A stretch of DNA of 64,000 nucleotides from Poseidonocella sp. HB161398 (GCF_005870025.1 NZ_VATA01000011.1:62001-126000), one strand, 5' to 3'; positions 52,700-62,089 are shown, numbered from the stretch's first letter. Numbers and translations: made by a program. Notes: generated by a model from the letters alone, not told the origin.

Positions 52700-53602
52700 A
52701 TGCTGACGGAGCTGAAGACCTTCCTGGCGGTGGCGCGCCATGGCACTTTCGCGGCGGCGGGCGACCGGGTCGGGCTGACCCAGTCGGCGGTCAGCGGCCA
52801 GATGCGGCGGCTGGAAGAGAAGCTGGGCAAGCCGCTCTTCGCCCGTACCGGGCGCAGCGCCGAGCTCAATGCCGACGGGCGGCTGCTGCTGTCGCGGGCC
52901 GGGGCGCTGCTGGAGATGGCAGAGGGGCTGCTGGCGCCCGGGGAGCCGGGCAGCCAGACCGGCAGCCTGGCGGTCGGGGCGATCGCCTCGGTGCATCTGG
53001 CGCTCTTGCGGCAGGTGCTGCCGGGCTTCCTGGCGGAGTTCCCGGCGATGCGGGTGCGGGCGGTTCCGGGCACCTCGATGGAGCTGCTCGACCGGCTCGA
53101 CGGCGGCGAACTAGACCTGGCGCTGGTGATCCGGCCGGGCTTCGGCCTGCCGCCGGGGCTGGGCTGGCGCCCGCTCCTGCGCGAGCGCTTCGTGCTGGTC
53201 TCGCCGCCCGGCTGGCCGCCGGAAAGCCAGGCGGAGATGCTCGCCGCGCGGCCCTTCCTGCGCTACAACCGCATGTCCTTCGGCGGGCGGCAGGTGGAGC
53301 GCTTCCTCGAGGCCGGGCGGATCGCGGTGCGCGACTGGGCGGAGCTCGACGACATCCCGACGATCCTGGCGCTGGTCGCCGACGGGCGCGGCGTGTCGAT
53401 CGTGCCCGAGGCGGCTGCCTACCGCGCCGAGCTGGCGCAGGTGCGGGTGACGGCGCTGGCGCCGCCCGCGCCGGTGCGCGAGATCGGCATCATCCATCCC
53501 GCGCTGCCGCCCGGCGCCGGGGCCGCGCCGGACGGGCGCTTCATGGCCCTCTGTGCGGCGGCGGCGGCGGAACTGCCGGGCGGCGGGCTCAGCAGCGGGT
53601 GA
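52700..53602 (+). CDS. LysR-family regulator paired with VOC copy 2
   Basis: A 300-residue LysR regulator: LTELKTFLAVARHGTFAAAG, LTQSAVSGQMRRLEEKLG helix-turn-helix, then an effector domain (SLAVGAIASVHLALLRQVLP, FLRYNRMSFGGRQVERFLEA, DGRGVSIVPEAAAY). The last 14 bases overlap the convergent 3' end of the M24 gene. Confidence 0.93.
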   Translation: MLTELKTFLAVARHGTFAAAGDRVGLTQSAVSGQMRRLEEKLGKPLFARTGRSAELNADGRLLLSRAGALLEMAEGLLAPGEPGSQTGSLAVGAIASVHLALLRQVLPGFLAEFPAMRVRAVPGTSMELLDRLDGGELDLALVIRPGFGLPPGLGWRPLLRERFVLVSPPGWPPESQAEMLAARPFLRYNRMSFGGRQVERFLEAGRIAVRDWAELDDIPTILALVADGRGVSIVPEAAAYRAELAQVRVTALAPPAPVREIGIIHPALPPGAGAAPDGRFMALCAAAAAELPGGGLSSG

Positions 53603-54770
53603 TGCCGCGGGGCAGGGAGGAGAGCACGTCGATGCCGGTTTCGGTGACGATCACCGTTTCCGAGGCGCCGACCGTGAAGGCGCCGTAGCGGCGCAGCGTG
53701 GCAGGCAGGTGGAAGACCATGCCGGGCTCCAGCGGGCGCGCCACCCCGGTGAAGAGCGACAGGATCGCGCCCTCGCCCCAGTCCGGCGCGAAGGCCGCGC
53801 CCATGGAATAGCCGATCCGCTTGCGGAAGGCCGCCGTGTGCCCGGCCGCGTCGATCACCGCCTGCGCGGCGTCATGCGCAGCCGAACAGGGCCGGCCCGG
53901 CGCCATCGCGGCCAGCGCGGCATCGAGCGCGCGCTCGGCGCAGTCCTGCATCTGCTGCACATCGGCGGGCACCTCGCCGACCCAGGCGGCGCGCATCAGC
54001 GCGGCGTGATAGCGGTCATGGCTGCCCGCAAGTTCCAGGAAGACGCCGTCCCCCTCGGCCAGCACCCGGCGGCGCCAGGTGGCATGCGGGATGCCGCAGC
54101 GCGGACCCGAGGAGACCAGCGGCTCCATCGCCATCGCCTCGGAGCCCGAGCGGATCGCGGCGGCCATCATCGCGGCGGTGATCTCGTTCTCGTCGGCGCC
54201 CGCGCGGCAGGTGGCGAGCGCGGCGCGGATCCCGGCCTCGGCATGGCCGGCGGCCAGGCGGATGCGGTCGAGCTCGGCCGGGGACTTCACCGCCCGCAGC
54301 CCCTCGGCCAGGCCCGAGCCGTCGACCAGCGCCACGCCGCCCAAGGCGGTTTCCAGCCGGGCGGACATCTCGGGGCTGACGAACCAGCCCTGGCGTTCCA
54401 CTGCCAGCGTCTTCAGGCCGAGCCGGCCGACCAGCGCGGCCAGCGCCGCGGCCGGATCCTCGCCGTCCTGGTAGGCATGGATGTTCTCCAGCCAGGTATT
54501 CGCCGCCGCGCCGGTGGTCTCCAGCTGGCGGACCAGAAGATGCGGCGCGCCCGAGGCGGGGACGAGCAGCGCCTGGAAGGCGAAATAGCCGGCGGTCTGG
54601 CGGCCGGTGGCCCAGAAGATGTTCTCGGGTCCGGTCAGCAGCAGCGCATCGGCGCCCGCGGGCAGGGCGCGGCAGAGCGCGGCGATCCGGGTCTCGAATT
54701 CGGCGGCGGGGAACACCGCCTCGGCGCCGCGGAGCCCGGGGACTGCGGAGGTGGGGGTCAGGTCTTGCAT
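53589..54770 (-). CDS. M24 pita-bread hydrolase, creatinase/ectoine-hydrolase-like
   Basis: A 393-residue protein with an N-terminal creatinase domain (to about 150) and a C-terminal aminopeptidase-P fold. At the positions where metallo-M24 peptidases carry two aspartates the sequence reads GVFLELAGSHDRYHAALMRA, so the first is Glu and the second Ala. This points to a metal-free creatinase- or DoeA-type hydrolase cleaving a small C-N bond rather than a proline peptidase. IGYSMGAAFAPDWGEG is also typical of that group. The ATG at 54770 (MQDLTPTSAVPG) is preferred to a longer frame. A GntR gene lies just upstream on the same strand. Confidence 0.8.
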   Translation of the reverse strand: MQDLTPTSAVPGLRGAEAVFPAAEFETRIAALCRALPAGADALLLTGPENIFWATGRQTAGYFAFQALLVPASGAPHLLVRQLETTGAAANTWLENIHAYQDGEDPAAALAALVGRLGLKTLAVERQGWFVSPEMSARLETALGGVALVDGSGLAEGLRAVKSPAELDRIRLAAGHAEAGIRAALATCRAGADENEITAAMMAAAIRSGSEAMAMEPLVSSGPRCGIPHATWRRRVLAEGDGVFLELAGSHDRYHAALMRAAWVGEVPADVQQMQDCAERALDAALAAMAPGRPCSAAHDAAQAVIDAAGHTAAFRKRIGYSMGAAFAPDWGEGAILSLFTGVARPLEPGMVFHLPATLRRYGAFTVGASETVIVTETGIDVLSSLPRGITRC

Positions 54771-54792
54771 CGGATCGTCCTTCCGCCCGGGT

Positions 54793-55437
54793 CTAGCGCC
54801 CGAGCCAGCCCAGGAAACGGGCACGTACATTGTCGAAATGCGCTGCCATGGCAGCGGCGGCGGCGGCGCTGTCGCCCGCGCGGATCGCGTCGATCACAGC
54901 GAGATGCTCGCATGCCTGCTCGGCGAACCGGTCATGGGTGCGGGTGATGGTGCAGCGCCGGGCGATGACGCGCTGCTCGGCGAGGATCTCGGGCAAGAGC
55001 TCCAGCCCGGCGGCGCGCGCGACCGCATCGTGGAACCGGTCGTCGACCTCCCAGAACCGGTCGAAGGCGGTGCTGGCGCCTTCGGCATAGGGGCGGGTCT
55101 CGGCCTCGGAGGCGTCGAGCTCGGGCGAGGGGCCGCGCCCGGCCGCGCGGGCGGCGGCGGCGCTTTCCAGCGCCCGGCGCAGCGCGACGATCTCCAGCAG
55201 GTGCTCGACCGAGACCGGCCGCACCACCAGCGCGCCATTGGCCATCCGCCCGATCACCCCCTCGCGTTCCAGCCGCGACAGCGCGGAGCGCAGCGGCGTG
55301 CGCGACACGCCGGTCTGCTCGGCCAGCTGGCGTTCGCTCAGCACGTCCTCGGGCGCGATCCGCGCCTCGAGGATCGCCTGCTTGATCTCGCGATAGGCCC
55401 GCTGGGCCAGGGTCTCTCCTCCCGTTGCCGTGCTCAT
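54793..55437 (-). CDS. GntR-family regulator (FCD/FadR subgroup), copy 1
   Basis: A 214-residue regulator: winged helix with LAQRAYREIKQAILEARIAP and ERQLAEQTGVSRTPLRSALS, then the all-helical FCD ligand domain with VDDRFHDAVARAAG and a histidine-rich ligand site (RTHDRFAEQACEHLAVIDAI). It starts in an ATGA overlap with the M20 hydrolase gene and lies 22 bases before the M24 gene. Confidence 0.93.
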   Translation of the reverse strand: MSTATGGETLAQRAYREIKQAILEARIAPEDVLSERQLAEQTGVSRTPLRSALSRLEREGVIGRMANGALVVRPVSVEHLLEIVALRRALESAAAARAAGRGPSPELDASEAETRPYAEGASTAFDRFWEVDDRFHDAVARAAGLELLPEILAEQRVIARRCTITRTHDRFAEQACEHLAVIDAIRAGDSAAAAAAMAAHFDNVRARFLGWLGR

Positions 55438-56711
55438 GGCGCGTCCGCCTCCGCGGGCTGCGGCGCCGGGGCGGGGCCCGACAGCACGGCGGCCTTCAGC
55501 GTCTCCACCGCGCGGACGAGATCGGCGGGGTCCATGCCCTCCTCGGGGCAGTGGCTGCCATCCCAGTTGCGCACGAAGATCATCACCGACTCCCAGCCCG
55601 CCGCGGCGAAGGCCGCCGCGTCATGGCCGCCGCCCGAGAGCATCCGGCGCGGCGCGGCGCCGAGGCTGGCGGCGCCGGCTTCCAGCCAGTCGCCCAGCCG
55701 CGGCGAGAGCCGCATCGGCTGCGAACGGCTCTGCGCGCCGAGCTCGAAGCGGATGCCGGGCCGGGCGGCCTCGATCGCCGCGATGCGCGATTTCAGCATG
55801 GCATCCATCCGGTCGAGCACGGCGTTGTCCTCGGAGCGCAGGTCGAGGCAGAATTCCAGCTCTCCGGGCACCTTGGCCATGGCATGGAGCGGTCCGGCGG
55901 CATCGACGCGGCCGAAGGTGACGGCCAGATCCTCGCCGCCGTCGAGCAGCTCGGCCCAGTCGGCATCGAGCGCCTGCACCAGATCGGCGAAGGCGAAGAC
56001 CGCATCGGCGCGGCTGTCGCGCGGGGCGCCGCCCGAATGCGCCCAGACGCCGTGGATCTGCGCGTTGCGGTAGCGCAGCCCGCCGCGCACGCCCGAGACG
56101 ATGGCATGGCTCTCGCCCGCCTCGTCGAGCACCGGCCCCTGCTCGATATGGACTTCGACGAAGGTGGCGGGGGCGCGGGGCGGCGCCTGCAGCGCGGCCT
56201 CGGGGTCAAGCCCCTGGGCGGCCATATGCGCGGCCAGCGTCTCGCCGGTATCGCTGCGGCGGACCTCAAGATCGGCGCGGGTCAGCCGGCCGGTGGCGCC
56301 GCGAGAGCCCAGGTAGGAGGCGGGAAACCAGACGCTTTCCTCGGCGCGGGTGACGGTGACGACGATATCGGTCTGCGGCGTGGCACCCTCTTCGCGCAGC
56401 CCGGCGACAAGCGCCAGCCCGGCGGCGACGCCCGCCTGGCCGTCATAGGCGCCGCCCTGGCCCACGGTGTCGAGATGCGAGCCGACATGGAGCGCGGGCG
56501 CGCTGCGGTCGGCACCGGGCATCCGGGCGAAGAGGTTCCCCGCCGCATCCGTGGTGATCTCCAGCCCGAGCGCGGCCGCCTCGTCGCGGATCACGTCATG
56601 GGCGCGGCTTTCGAGATCGGAATAGGACGGCCGGGTCCAGCCGGGCCCGTCCTGGCCGAGGGCGTTGACGCGGGCCAGCACCCGATCGACGGTGTCGCGG
56701 ATCGCGCTCAT
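55434..56711 (-). CDS. M20-family Zn amidohydrolase (N-carbamoyl-amino-acid/allantoate hydrolase type)
   Basis: A 425-residue amidase of the hydantoinase/carbamoylase branch of M20. Metal ligands are seen in LHVGSHLDTVGQGGAYDGQA (His, Asp), EVHIEQGPVLDE (Glu) and the C-terminal NWDGSHCPEEGM (His). The dimer-domain HSGGAPRDSRADAVFA and SGGGHDAAAFAAAG are also typical. It would remove a carbamoyl or similar N-acyl group from an amino-acid-like substrate. It overlaps the dehydrogenase upstream and the GntR gene downstream by four bases each. Confidence 0.88.
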   Translation of the reverse strand: MSAIRDTVDRVLARVNALGQDGPGWTRPSYSDLESRAHDVIRDEAAALGLEITTDAAGNLFARMPGADRSAPALHVGSHLDTVGQGGAYDGQAGVAAGLALVAGLREEGATPQTDIVVTVTRAEESVWFPASYLGSRGATGRLTRADLEVRRSDTGETLAAHMAAQGLDPEAALQAPPRAPATFVEVHIEQGPVLDEAGESHAIVSGVRGGLRYRNAQIHGVWAHSGGAPRDSRADAVFAFADLVQALDADWAELLDGGEDLAVTFGRVDAAGPLHAMAKVPGELEFCLDLRSEDNAVLDRMDAMLKSRIAAIEAARPGIRFELGAQSRSQPMRLSPRLGDWLEAGAASLGAAPRRMLSGGGHDAAAFAAAGWESVMIFVRNWDGSHCPEEGMDPADLVRAVETLKAAVLSGPAPAPQPAEADAP

Positions 56712-57667
56712 GCCCCGGCTGCCTTCGCGCCCAGCTGGTCCGCATTCACGCAGGTCGCGGGCAGCCCGCCCTTCAGCGCGGTGACGACATTGGCGGCCGC
56801 GCCGCGGGCGACGCGGATCAGCGCCTCTTCTGTGGTGGCGCCCAGATGCGGGGTGAAGATCACCTGCGGGAAGGCGGCGAGCGGCCCCTCGGGCGCGCCA
56901 TGCTCGTAGACGTCGAGCCCGGCCGCCGCGACCTGCCCCGAGGCCAGCGCACCGGCCAGCGCCGCCTCGTCGAGGATGCCCTGGCGCGCGGTGTTGACGA
57001 GGATCGCCCCGGGCTTCATGGCGGCGAAGCGGGCGGCATTCATCATGTGGCGGGTCTCGGGGCGCATCGGCGTGTGCAGCGAAACCAGATCGGCGCGGCC
57101 GAGCCCCTCTTCCAGCGTGGCGACGCGCTCGTAGCCGCCGGTTTCGGCCGCGCGGGGCGAATAGACCAGCACGGTCATGCCGAAGGCCAGATCCAGCATC
57201 GCGGCAAGCTGGCGGCCGATATTGCCCCAGCCGGCGATCAGCGCGGTCTTGCCCTGCAGCTCGATGAAGGAGGCGCTTTCGCGGAAGCCCTTCTGCCCTG
57301 CGCGCTCGGCGCGGTCGCCCCCGGCAATGCCGCGCGCCGCGGCCAGCGCCAGGCCGAGCGCCAGTTCGGCCACGGAGCGGGAATTGGCGCCGGGCATGTT
57401 GCAGACCGGGATGCCGCGGGCCGAGGCCGCGTCCTTGTCGACCGCGTCATGGCCGCTGCCATGGACCGAGATCACCCGCAGGCAGCCCGCGGCGGCGATC
57501 GCCTCGGGCGAGAGCCCGGCATCGCGGGTGATGACGGCGTCGCAATCGCCGATCAGCCCGGCGACGGTCGCCATGTCGGCGGCGGGGCAGCGGACCGGCT
57601 CGATCCCCTCGGCGCGCAGCAGCGCATGGCCTTCCTCGTGGATCGGCTGGATGATGAGACATTTCAT
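56708..57667 (-). CDS. D-isomer-specific 2-hydroxyacid dehydrogenase
   Basis: A 319-residue NAD-dependent enzyme of the D-3-phosphoglycerate/lactate dehydrogenase family. The Rossmann motif is ALIAGWGNIGRQLAAML; catalytic residues are Arg in VNTARQGILDE, Glu in GLDVYEHGAPEGP and His in FTPHLGATTEEA. It is shorter than PGDH and lacks an ACT domain, so it probably reduces a small 2-ketoacid. The ATG at 57667 overlaps the GntR stop (ATGA). Confidence 0.92.
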   Translation of the reverse strand: MKCLIIQPIHEEGHALLRAEGIEPVRCPAADMATVAGLIGDCDAVITRDAGLSPEAIAAAGCLRVISVHGSGHDAVDKDAASARGIPVCNMPGANSRSVAELALGLALAAARGIAGGDRAERAGQKGFRESASFIELQGKTALIAGWGNIGRQLAAMLDLAFGMTVLVYSPRAAETGGYERVATLEEGLGRADLVSLHTPMRPETRHMMNAARFAAMKPGAILVNTARQGILDEAALAGALASGQVAAAGLDVYEHGAPEGPLAAFPQVIFTPHLGATTEEALIRVARGAAANVVTALKGGLPATCVNADQLGAKAAGA

Positions 57668-58329
57668 GGGCGGCGGGCCTTCTGGTCTTCGAGCGCGTCG
57701 AGCCGTCCCAGGACGGCATCGCGGGCATGGGTCAAATGGTCGGTCATCAGCCGGGCGGCAGTGTCGCCGTCGCCCCGGCCGAGAGCGTCGAGGATGTCGA
57801 GATGCTCCTCGAAGCCCCTGAGATAGCGGTCGGGCACCTGCGAGCGGTCGAACATGCAGGTGCGGCGGCGCAGCCCGGCGACGACGCCGATCACCGCGCG
57901 GTTGGCCTGCGCGTCGAGCATCATCGCGTGGAACGCGTCGTCGAGCTGCCACTGGCCGATGCTGGCATCCCCGGCGATGAAGGCGCGGGTGCGCGCGGCC
58001 ATCTCCTCGATCCGCGCGGGTGCAAGGGCCGTGGCAGCGGCGCGGGTGGCCTCGGGCTCGAGCTGCAGGCGGAGGAAGAAGATCTCCTCGATCTCGGCGC
58101 GCGGCAGGCGGCGGACCTTGAGGAAGCGGCCCTCCTGCACGGCGAGCCCCTCGCTCTCGATTCGCTTGATCGCCTCGCGCACCGGCGTGCGGGACATGCC
58201 CAGCTCCTGGCCGAGCGCGGCCTCCTGCAGCCGGGCGCCCGCGGGCAGGCGGCCCTCGAGGATCATGCCGATGATCCGGCGATGGGCCTCGGCGGCAAGC
58301 CCCTGTCCGGAGGCGGTCAGCTCTGCCAT
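57664..58329 (-). CDS. GntR-family regulator (FCD subgroup), copy 2
   Basis: A 221-residue regulator: LAAEAHRRIIGMILEGRLPA and ALGQELGMSRTPVREAIKRI form the winged helix, followed by an FCD domain (LQLEPEATRAAATALAPARI, LDDAFHAMMLDAQANRAVIG). It overlaps pxpC by 13 bases on one side and the dehydrogenase by four on the other, so it is embedded in the operon and likely autoregulated. Confidence 0.93.
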   Translation of the reverse strand: MAELTASGQGLAAEAHRRIIGMILEGRLPAGARLQEAALGQELGMSRTPVREAIKRIESEGLAVQEGRFLKVRRLPRAEIEEIFFLRLQLEPEATRAAATALAPARIEEMAARTRAFIAGDASIGQWQLDDAFHAMMLDAQANRAVIGVVAGLRRRTCMFDRSQVPDRYLRGFEEHLDILDALGRGDGDTAARLMTDHLTHARDAVLGRLDALEDQKARRP

Positions 58330-59348
58330 ACGACCTCCTCGGGCGGCCAGATGCCGCCGACCAGGTCGCAGGACAGCAGGTAGGCGGAGCTGAGCGCGCC
58401 CTCGGGCTTCGGCCGCAGCGCCTCGAGCCGGGCGCGCAGGCGGCGGCGGCTGTCGATCCAGATCTCCTCGGCCGCGTCGCGGTCGACGGGGACGAAGCGG
58501 AACCGGCTGCCGGTCGGCAGCTGCGCCAGGCGGGGCAGGTCGGCGCCGATCACGGTGGCGATCTTGGGATAGCCGCCGGTGGTCTGCGCCTCGGCCATCA
58601 GGACCAGCGGCCGGCCCGAGCCCGGCACCTGGATGGAGCCCGGCACCGTCCCGTCGGAGACGATGTCATGTCCGCCCTCGGCCGCCAGGACCGGGCCGTC
58701 GAGCACCATCGCCATGCGGTCGCGCTGCGGCGTGACGGTGAACTCCTCCGCGGCGAAGCGCGCGAGGGTCGCGGCGGAGAAGCGGTCGTCCTGCGGGCCC
58801 GGAACGACGCGGATCTCGGCCGGGCCGTCCCTGTCCTCGGGCGCGGAGACCGCCGGGGCGAGGCAGGGATCGAACGGGTCGAACGCGCCGAGCGGCAGCA
58901 CGTCGCCGGCCTGCAGCGCCCGGCCGTCGAGGCCGCCGAGCCCGCTGCGCAGATGGGTCGCGCGCGATCCCAGCGCCGGGGCGATGGCGATGCCGCCCGA
59001 GACGGCGAGATAGCCCCAGGTCGCGCCGCCGACGGCGCCGATCCGGACCTCTTCGCCCGCGCGCAGCCGGTAGGCCTGGCCCGCGACGCCCTTCTGCCCG
59101 GGCAGGGCGAGGTCGATCCGCCCGCCGGTGACGGCGATGCGGCAGTCGGTCTCGGCGCGGAAGCTGCCGCCGAACCCGGCGAATTCGATCGCCGCCGCGG
59201 CCGGGTCGTTCCCGGCCAGCGCATTGGCCAGCATCATCGCGGGGGCGTCCATCGGCCCGGCGGCCGAGACGCCCTGGTGGCGCAGCCCGCCGCGCCCGGC
59301 ATCCTGCACGGTGGCCAGGGGGCCGGGGGAAAGAACGGTCAGGCTCAT
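58317..59348 (-). CDS. pxpC: 5-oxoprolinase subunit C-like (PxpC), second copy
   Basis: A 343-residue carboxyltransferase-domain protein: LATVQDAGRGGLRHQGVSAA, GPMDAPAMMLANALAGNDPA, EFTVTPQRDRMAMVLDGPVL and AEAQTTGGYPKIATVIGADL. It is more divergent than the copy at 48954 and carries the common family GPMD motif. It follows pxpB by ATGA overlap. Confidence 0.93.
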   Translation of the reverse strand: MSLTVLSPGPLATVQDAGRGGLRHQGVSAAGPMDAPAMMLANALAGNDPAAAAIEFAGFGGSFRAETDCRIAVTGGRIDLALPGQKGVAGQAYRLRAGEEVRIGAVGGATWGYLAVSGGIAIAPALGSRATHLRSGLGGLDGRALQAGDVLPLGAFDPFDPCLAPAVSAPEDRDGPAEIRVVPGPQDDRFSAATLARFAAEEFTVTPQRDRMAMVLDGPVLAAEGGHDIVSDGTVPGSIQVPGSGRPLVLMAEAQTTGGYPKIATVIGADLPRLAQLPTGSRFRFVPVDRDAAEEIWIDSRRRLRARLEALRPKPEGALSSAYLLSCDLVGGIWPPEEVVWQS

Positions 59349-60091
59349 GCGGCCTCCTCCGGCGCGATCAGGGCGGAGCCGGCCTCGGCCTCGGCGGAGA
59401 GCCGGGCGAAGGCGGCGGCGTCGACGGGCTCGAAGCGGACGCGGTCGCCGGCCTCCAGCAGGAAGGGATCGGCGCGGCGCGGGTCGAAGAGCCGGACCGG
59501 CGTCGCCCCGAGGAAGCGCCAGCCCGAGGGGCCCGCCACCGAGTTGATGTTGCCCTGCTTGCCGCCGATGCCGATGGCCCCCGCGGGGACCAGCTGCCGC
59601 GGCTGCGGCAGGCGCGGGGCGTGCAGGATCCCGGGCAGGCCGCCGAGATAGGCGAAGCCCGGGGCGAAGCCGATCATGTAGACGCGGTACTCGGCCCCCG
59701 AATGCAGCGCGACCAGCTCGTCGGGGGTCATGCCCTTCTCTGCGGCGAGGCTCTCGAGATCGAGCGCGGCCGGGCCGCCGTAATGCACCGGCACGCGCCA
59801 GAGCCGCCCGGTCTCCGCCCTGGCCTCGAGCCCGGCATGGAGCGCCAGCAGCGCCTCGCCGAGGGCCGCGCCGCGGATCCGTTCGGGGTCGTAGCGCACC
59901 AGCAGCGAGCGGTAGGTCGGCACGCGCTCGGTCACGCCCGCGATCTCTCCGGCGGCGATGGCGCGGTCGAGCGCCGCGGCCAGCGCGATGATGCGGCGGT
60001 TGGCGCCCTCGTCCACGGCCTCGGAGATCTGGAAGGTCAGCGCCTGCTCGCCCGAGGGCAGCAGGCGCGGGGTGTAGTCCTCGCCCTGCAT
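59345..60091 (-). CDS. pxpB: 5-oxoprolinase subunit B-like (PxpB), second copy
   Basis: A 248-residue KipI-type protein: ALTFQISEAVDEGANRRIIA, RSLLVRYDPERIRGAALGEA, RVPVHYGGPAALDLESLAAE, GFAPGFAYLGGLPGILHAPR and the C-terminal RLFDPRRADPFLLEAGDRVR. These are textbook family motifs. Its start shares one base with the TRAP large permease stop. Confidence 0.95.
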   Translation of the reverse strand: MQGEDYTPRLLPSGEQALTFQISEAVDEGANRRIIALAAALDRAIAAGEIAGVTERVPTYRSLLVRYDPERIRGAALGEALLALHAGLEARAETGRLWRVPVHYGGPAALDLESLAAEKGMTPDELVALHSGAEYRVYMIGFAPGFAYLGGLPGILHAPRLPQPRQLVPAGAIGIGGKQGNINSVAGPSGWRFLGATPVRLFDPRRADPFLLEAGDRVRFEPVDAAAFARLSAEAEAGSALIAPEEAA

Positions 60092-61392
60092 CAGCGGTTC
60101 GCCATCATGTTCGGCACCACGTCGACAATGCCCGGCGCCACGGCGATCAGCACGACGAAGCCCGCGAGGATCAGGAAGAACGGCAGGGTCGCGCGGGTGA
60201 TCTTGCCGATCGAGTCGCCGGTGATCCGCTGGATCACGGTCAGGTTGAAGCCCACGGGCGGGGAAATCTGCGCCATCTCGATCACGACCACCAGGAAAAT
60301 GCCGAACCAGACCTTGGAATAGCCGGCTGCTTCGATGAGCGGCAGGGTGATCGGCAGCGTCATCACGATGCAGCCCAGACCCTCCATCACCGTGCCGAGG
60401 ATCACGTAGAAGACCAGCAGCATCAGGATCAGCGCCAGCGGCGACAGGCCCCAGCCCTCGATCGTGCCGGCGATGTAGCGCGGCAGGCCGAGATAGCCGA
60501 TGGCGGTGGAGAGGAACATCGCGCCGATCATGATCAGCCCGATCATCGCGCAGCTGTCGGCGGCGGCGCGGCAGGAGGCCAGGAGCCCGCGCAGGTTCAG
60601 CGTCCGCTGGGCGATGCCGATGGCGATGGCGCCGAAGACGCCGACGGCGGCGGCCTCGGTCGGCGAGGCGAAGCCGGCATACATCGAGCCGATGACGATG
60701 AAGATCAGCACCATGAGCGGCCCCAGATCCTTCAGCGCGCGCAGCTTCTCGACGAAGCTCGTGGGCGCGGGCGGGGTGCCGACGAGGGACGGGTTCATCA
60801 CCGCGCGCAGGCCCAGATAGCCCATGTAGGCGGCGGCGATCATCAGCCCCGGCAGGATGCCCGCGATGAAGAGGCGCAGGACGGATTCCTCGGCCATCAC
60901 GCCGTAGATGATCATGATGGTCGAGGGCGGGATCAGGAAGCCCAGCGTGCCTGCGCCCGCGAGCGAGCCGGTGACCAGCCCGCGGTCGTAGCCGCGGTCG
61001 AGAAGCTGCTTGGCGGTGATCCGGCCCACGGTCGCGGTGGTGGCGGCCGACGAGCCGCAGACCGAGGCGAACATGGTGCAGCCCAGCACGGTCAGGTGGC
61101 TCAGCCGCCCCGGAACGCGGCGCAGCCAGGGCGAAAGCCCGGTGAAGAGCGCCTCGGAGATCTTCGTGCGGAAGAGCAGTTCCGCCATCAGGATGAAGAG
61201 CGGCAGCGCCAGCAGTTCGGCCGACGAGAGCACGTTGAAGGCCTGCTGCGCGATCAGCTTGGCGACCGGCATGTTCGGCTTGAAGATCGCGAGCATGCCC
61301 GCGCCGCTGCCGATCAGGCCGAGGCCGATCCAGACGCCGGAGCCGAGCAGCAGGACGAGGAGCCCGAGGAGGGTGAAGGAAATCTTGGCCAT
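60091..61392 (-). CDS. TRAP transporter large permease (DctM family), second pxp cluster
   Basis: A 433-residue, about 12-helix permease: LLALPLFILMAELLFRTKIS, GAGTLGFLIPPSTIMIIYGV and IEMAQISPPVGFNLTVIQRI are diagnostic. It follows the small permease by four bases and is overlapped by pxpB, tying solute import to 5-oxoprolinase-type subunits. Confidence 0.95.
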   Translation of the reverse strand: MAKISFTLLGLLVLLLGSGVWIGLGLIGSGAGMLAIFKPNMPVAKLIAQQAFNVLSSAELLALPLFILMAELLFRTKISEALFTGLSPWLRRVPGRLSHLTVLGCTMFASVCGSSAATTATVGRITAKQLLDRGYDRGLVTGSLAGAGTLGFLIPPSTIMIIYGVMAEESVLRLFIAGILPGLMIAAAYMGYLGLRAVMNPSLVGTPPAPTSFVEKLRALKDLGPLMVLIFIVIGSMYAGFASPTEAAAVGVFGAIAIGIAQRTLNLRGLLASCRAAADSCAMIGLIMIGAMFLSTAIGYLGLPRYIAGTIEGWGLSPLALILMLLVFYVILGTVMEGLGCIVMTLPITLPLIEAAGYSKVWFGIFLVVVIEMAQISPPVGFNLTVIQRITGDSIGKITRATLPFFLILAGFVVLIAVAPGIVDVVPNMMANR

Positions 61393-61396
61393 GGGA

Positions 61397-61945
61397 TCAC
61401 TCCAGTCCGGTGCCGGCGGGAAGGCCTTCGCCGCGGATCAGCCGCAGGAGCTGGGCGACGAGCTGAAGGCAGAGCAGGATGGCGCCGAAGGCCAGCACCG
61501 ATTGCGGCCAGACCAGCGGGATGCGCACCACCGAGGCCGAGGTCGAGCCGCGCTGGAAGCTGAGCCAGGCCATCTGGCCGATCGCCCAGGCCAGCAGCGC
61601 GGCGGCGAAGAGCCCGGCGAGGCAGGCGAAGATGTCGAGCGCGCGGGCGGCGCGCGGCGGCAGGATCTCGGCCAGGCCGGTGACGCGCACATGGCTGCCC
61701 GATTTCAGCGCGCTGGCGCAGGAGAGCATGAAGCAGGACCCCATGAGGTAGGCGGCGACATCCCAGGAGAAGGAGATCGAGGTATTGGCGAGGTTGCGCG
61801 CCAGCACTTCGGCGCCGACCAGCCCGAAGATGGCCAGCAGGCACAGCGCGGCGGCGATATTGGCCAGATCGGCCAGCCGGTCGGCGGGCGCGATGATCCG
61901 GGCGAAGCGGCCGGAGGCGGGGGCTGGGGGCTGCGAGGTCTGCAT
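61397..61945 (-). CDS. TRAP transporter small permease (DctQ family), second pxp cluster
   Basis: A 182-residue four-helix subunit: ALCLLAIFGLVGAEVLARNL, ISFSWDVAAYLMGSCFMLSC, KSGSHVRVTGLAEILPP. It lies 144 bases after the binding-protein gene. Confidence 0.92.
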   Translation of the reverse strand: MQTSQPPAPASGRFARIIAPADRLADLANIAAALCLLAIFGLVGAEVLARNLANTSISFSWDVAAYLMGSCFMLSCASALKSGSHVRVTGLAEILPPRAARALDIFACLAGLFAAALLAWAIGQMAWLSFQRGSTSASVVRIPLVWPQSVLAFGAILLCLQLVAQLLRLIRGEGLPAGTGLE

Positions 61946-62089
61946 GCGGTCTCCGTGGCTAGGAGGGGGAAAAGGGGCGCTGCCCCCCGGGAGGAGGGAG
62001 CAGGGGGCAGCGCTGCCCGGCCGGGAGGGGCATCCGGCCGGGCCGGACCGCCGCAGGGAGAAACGGCGGCCGGGATCAGGCGCGGCGGG

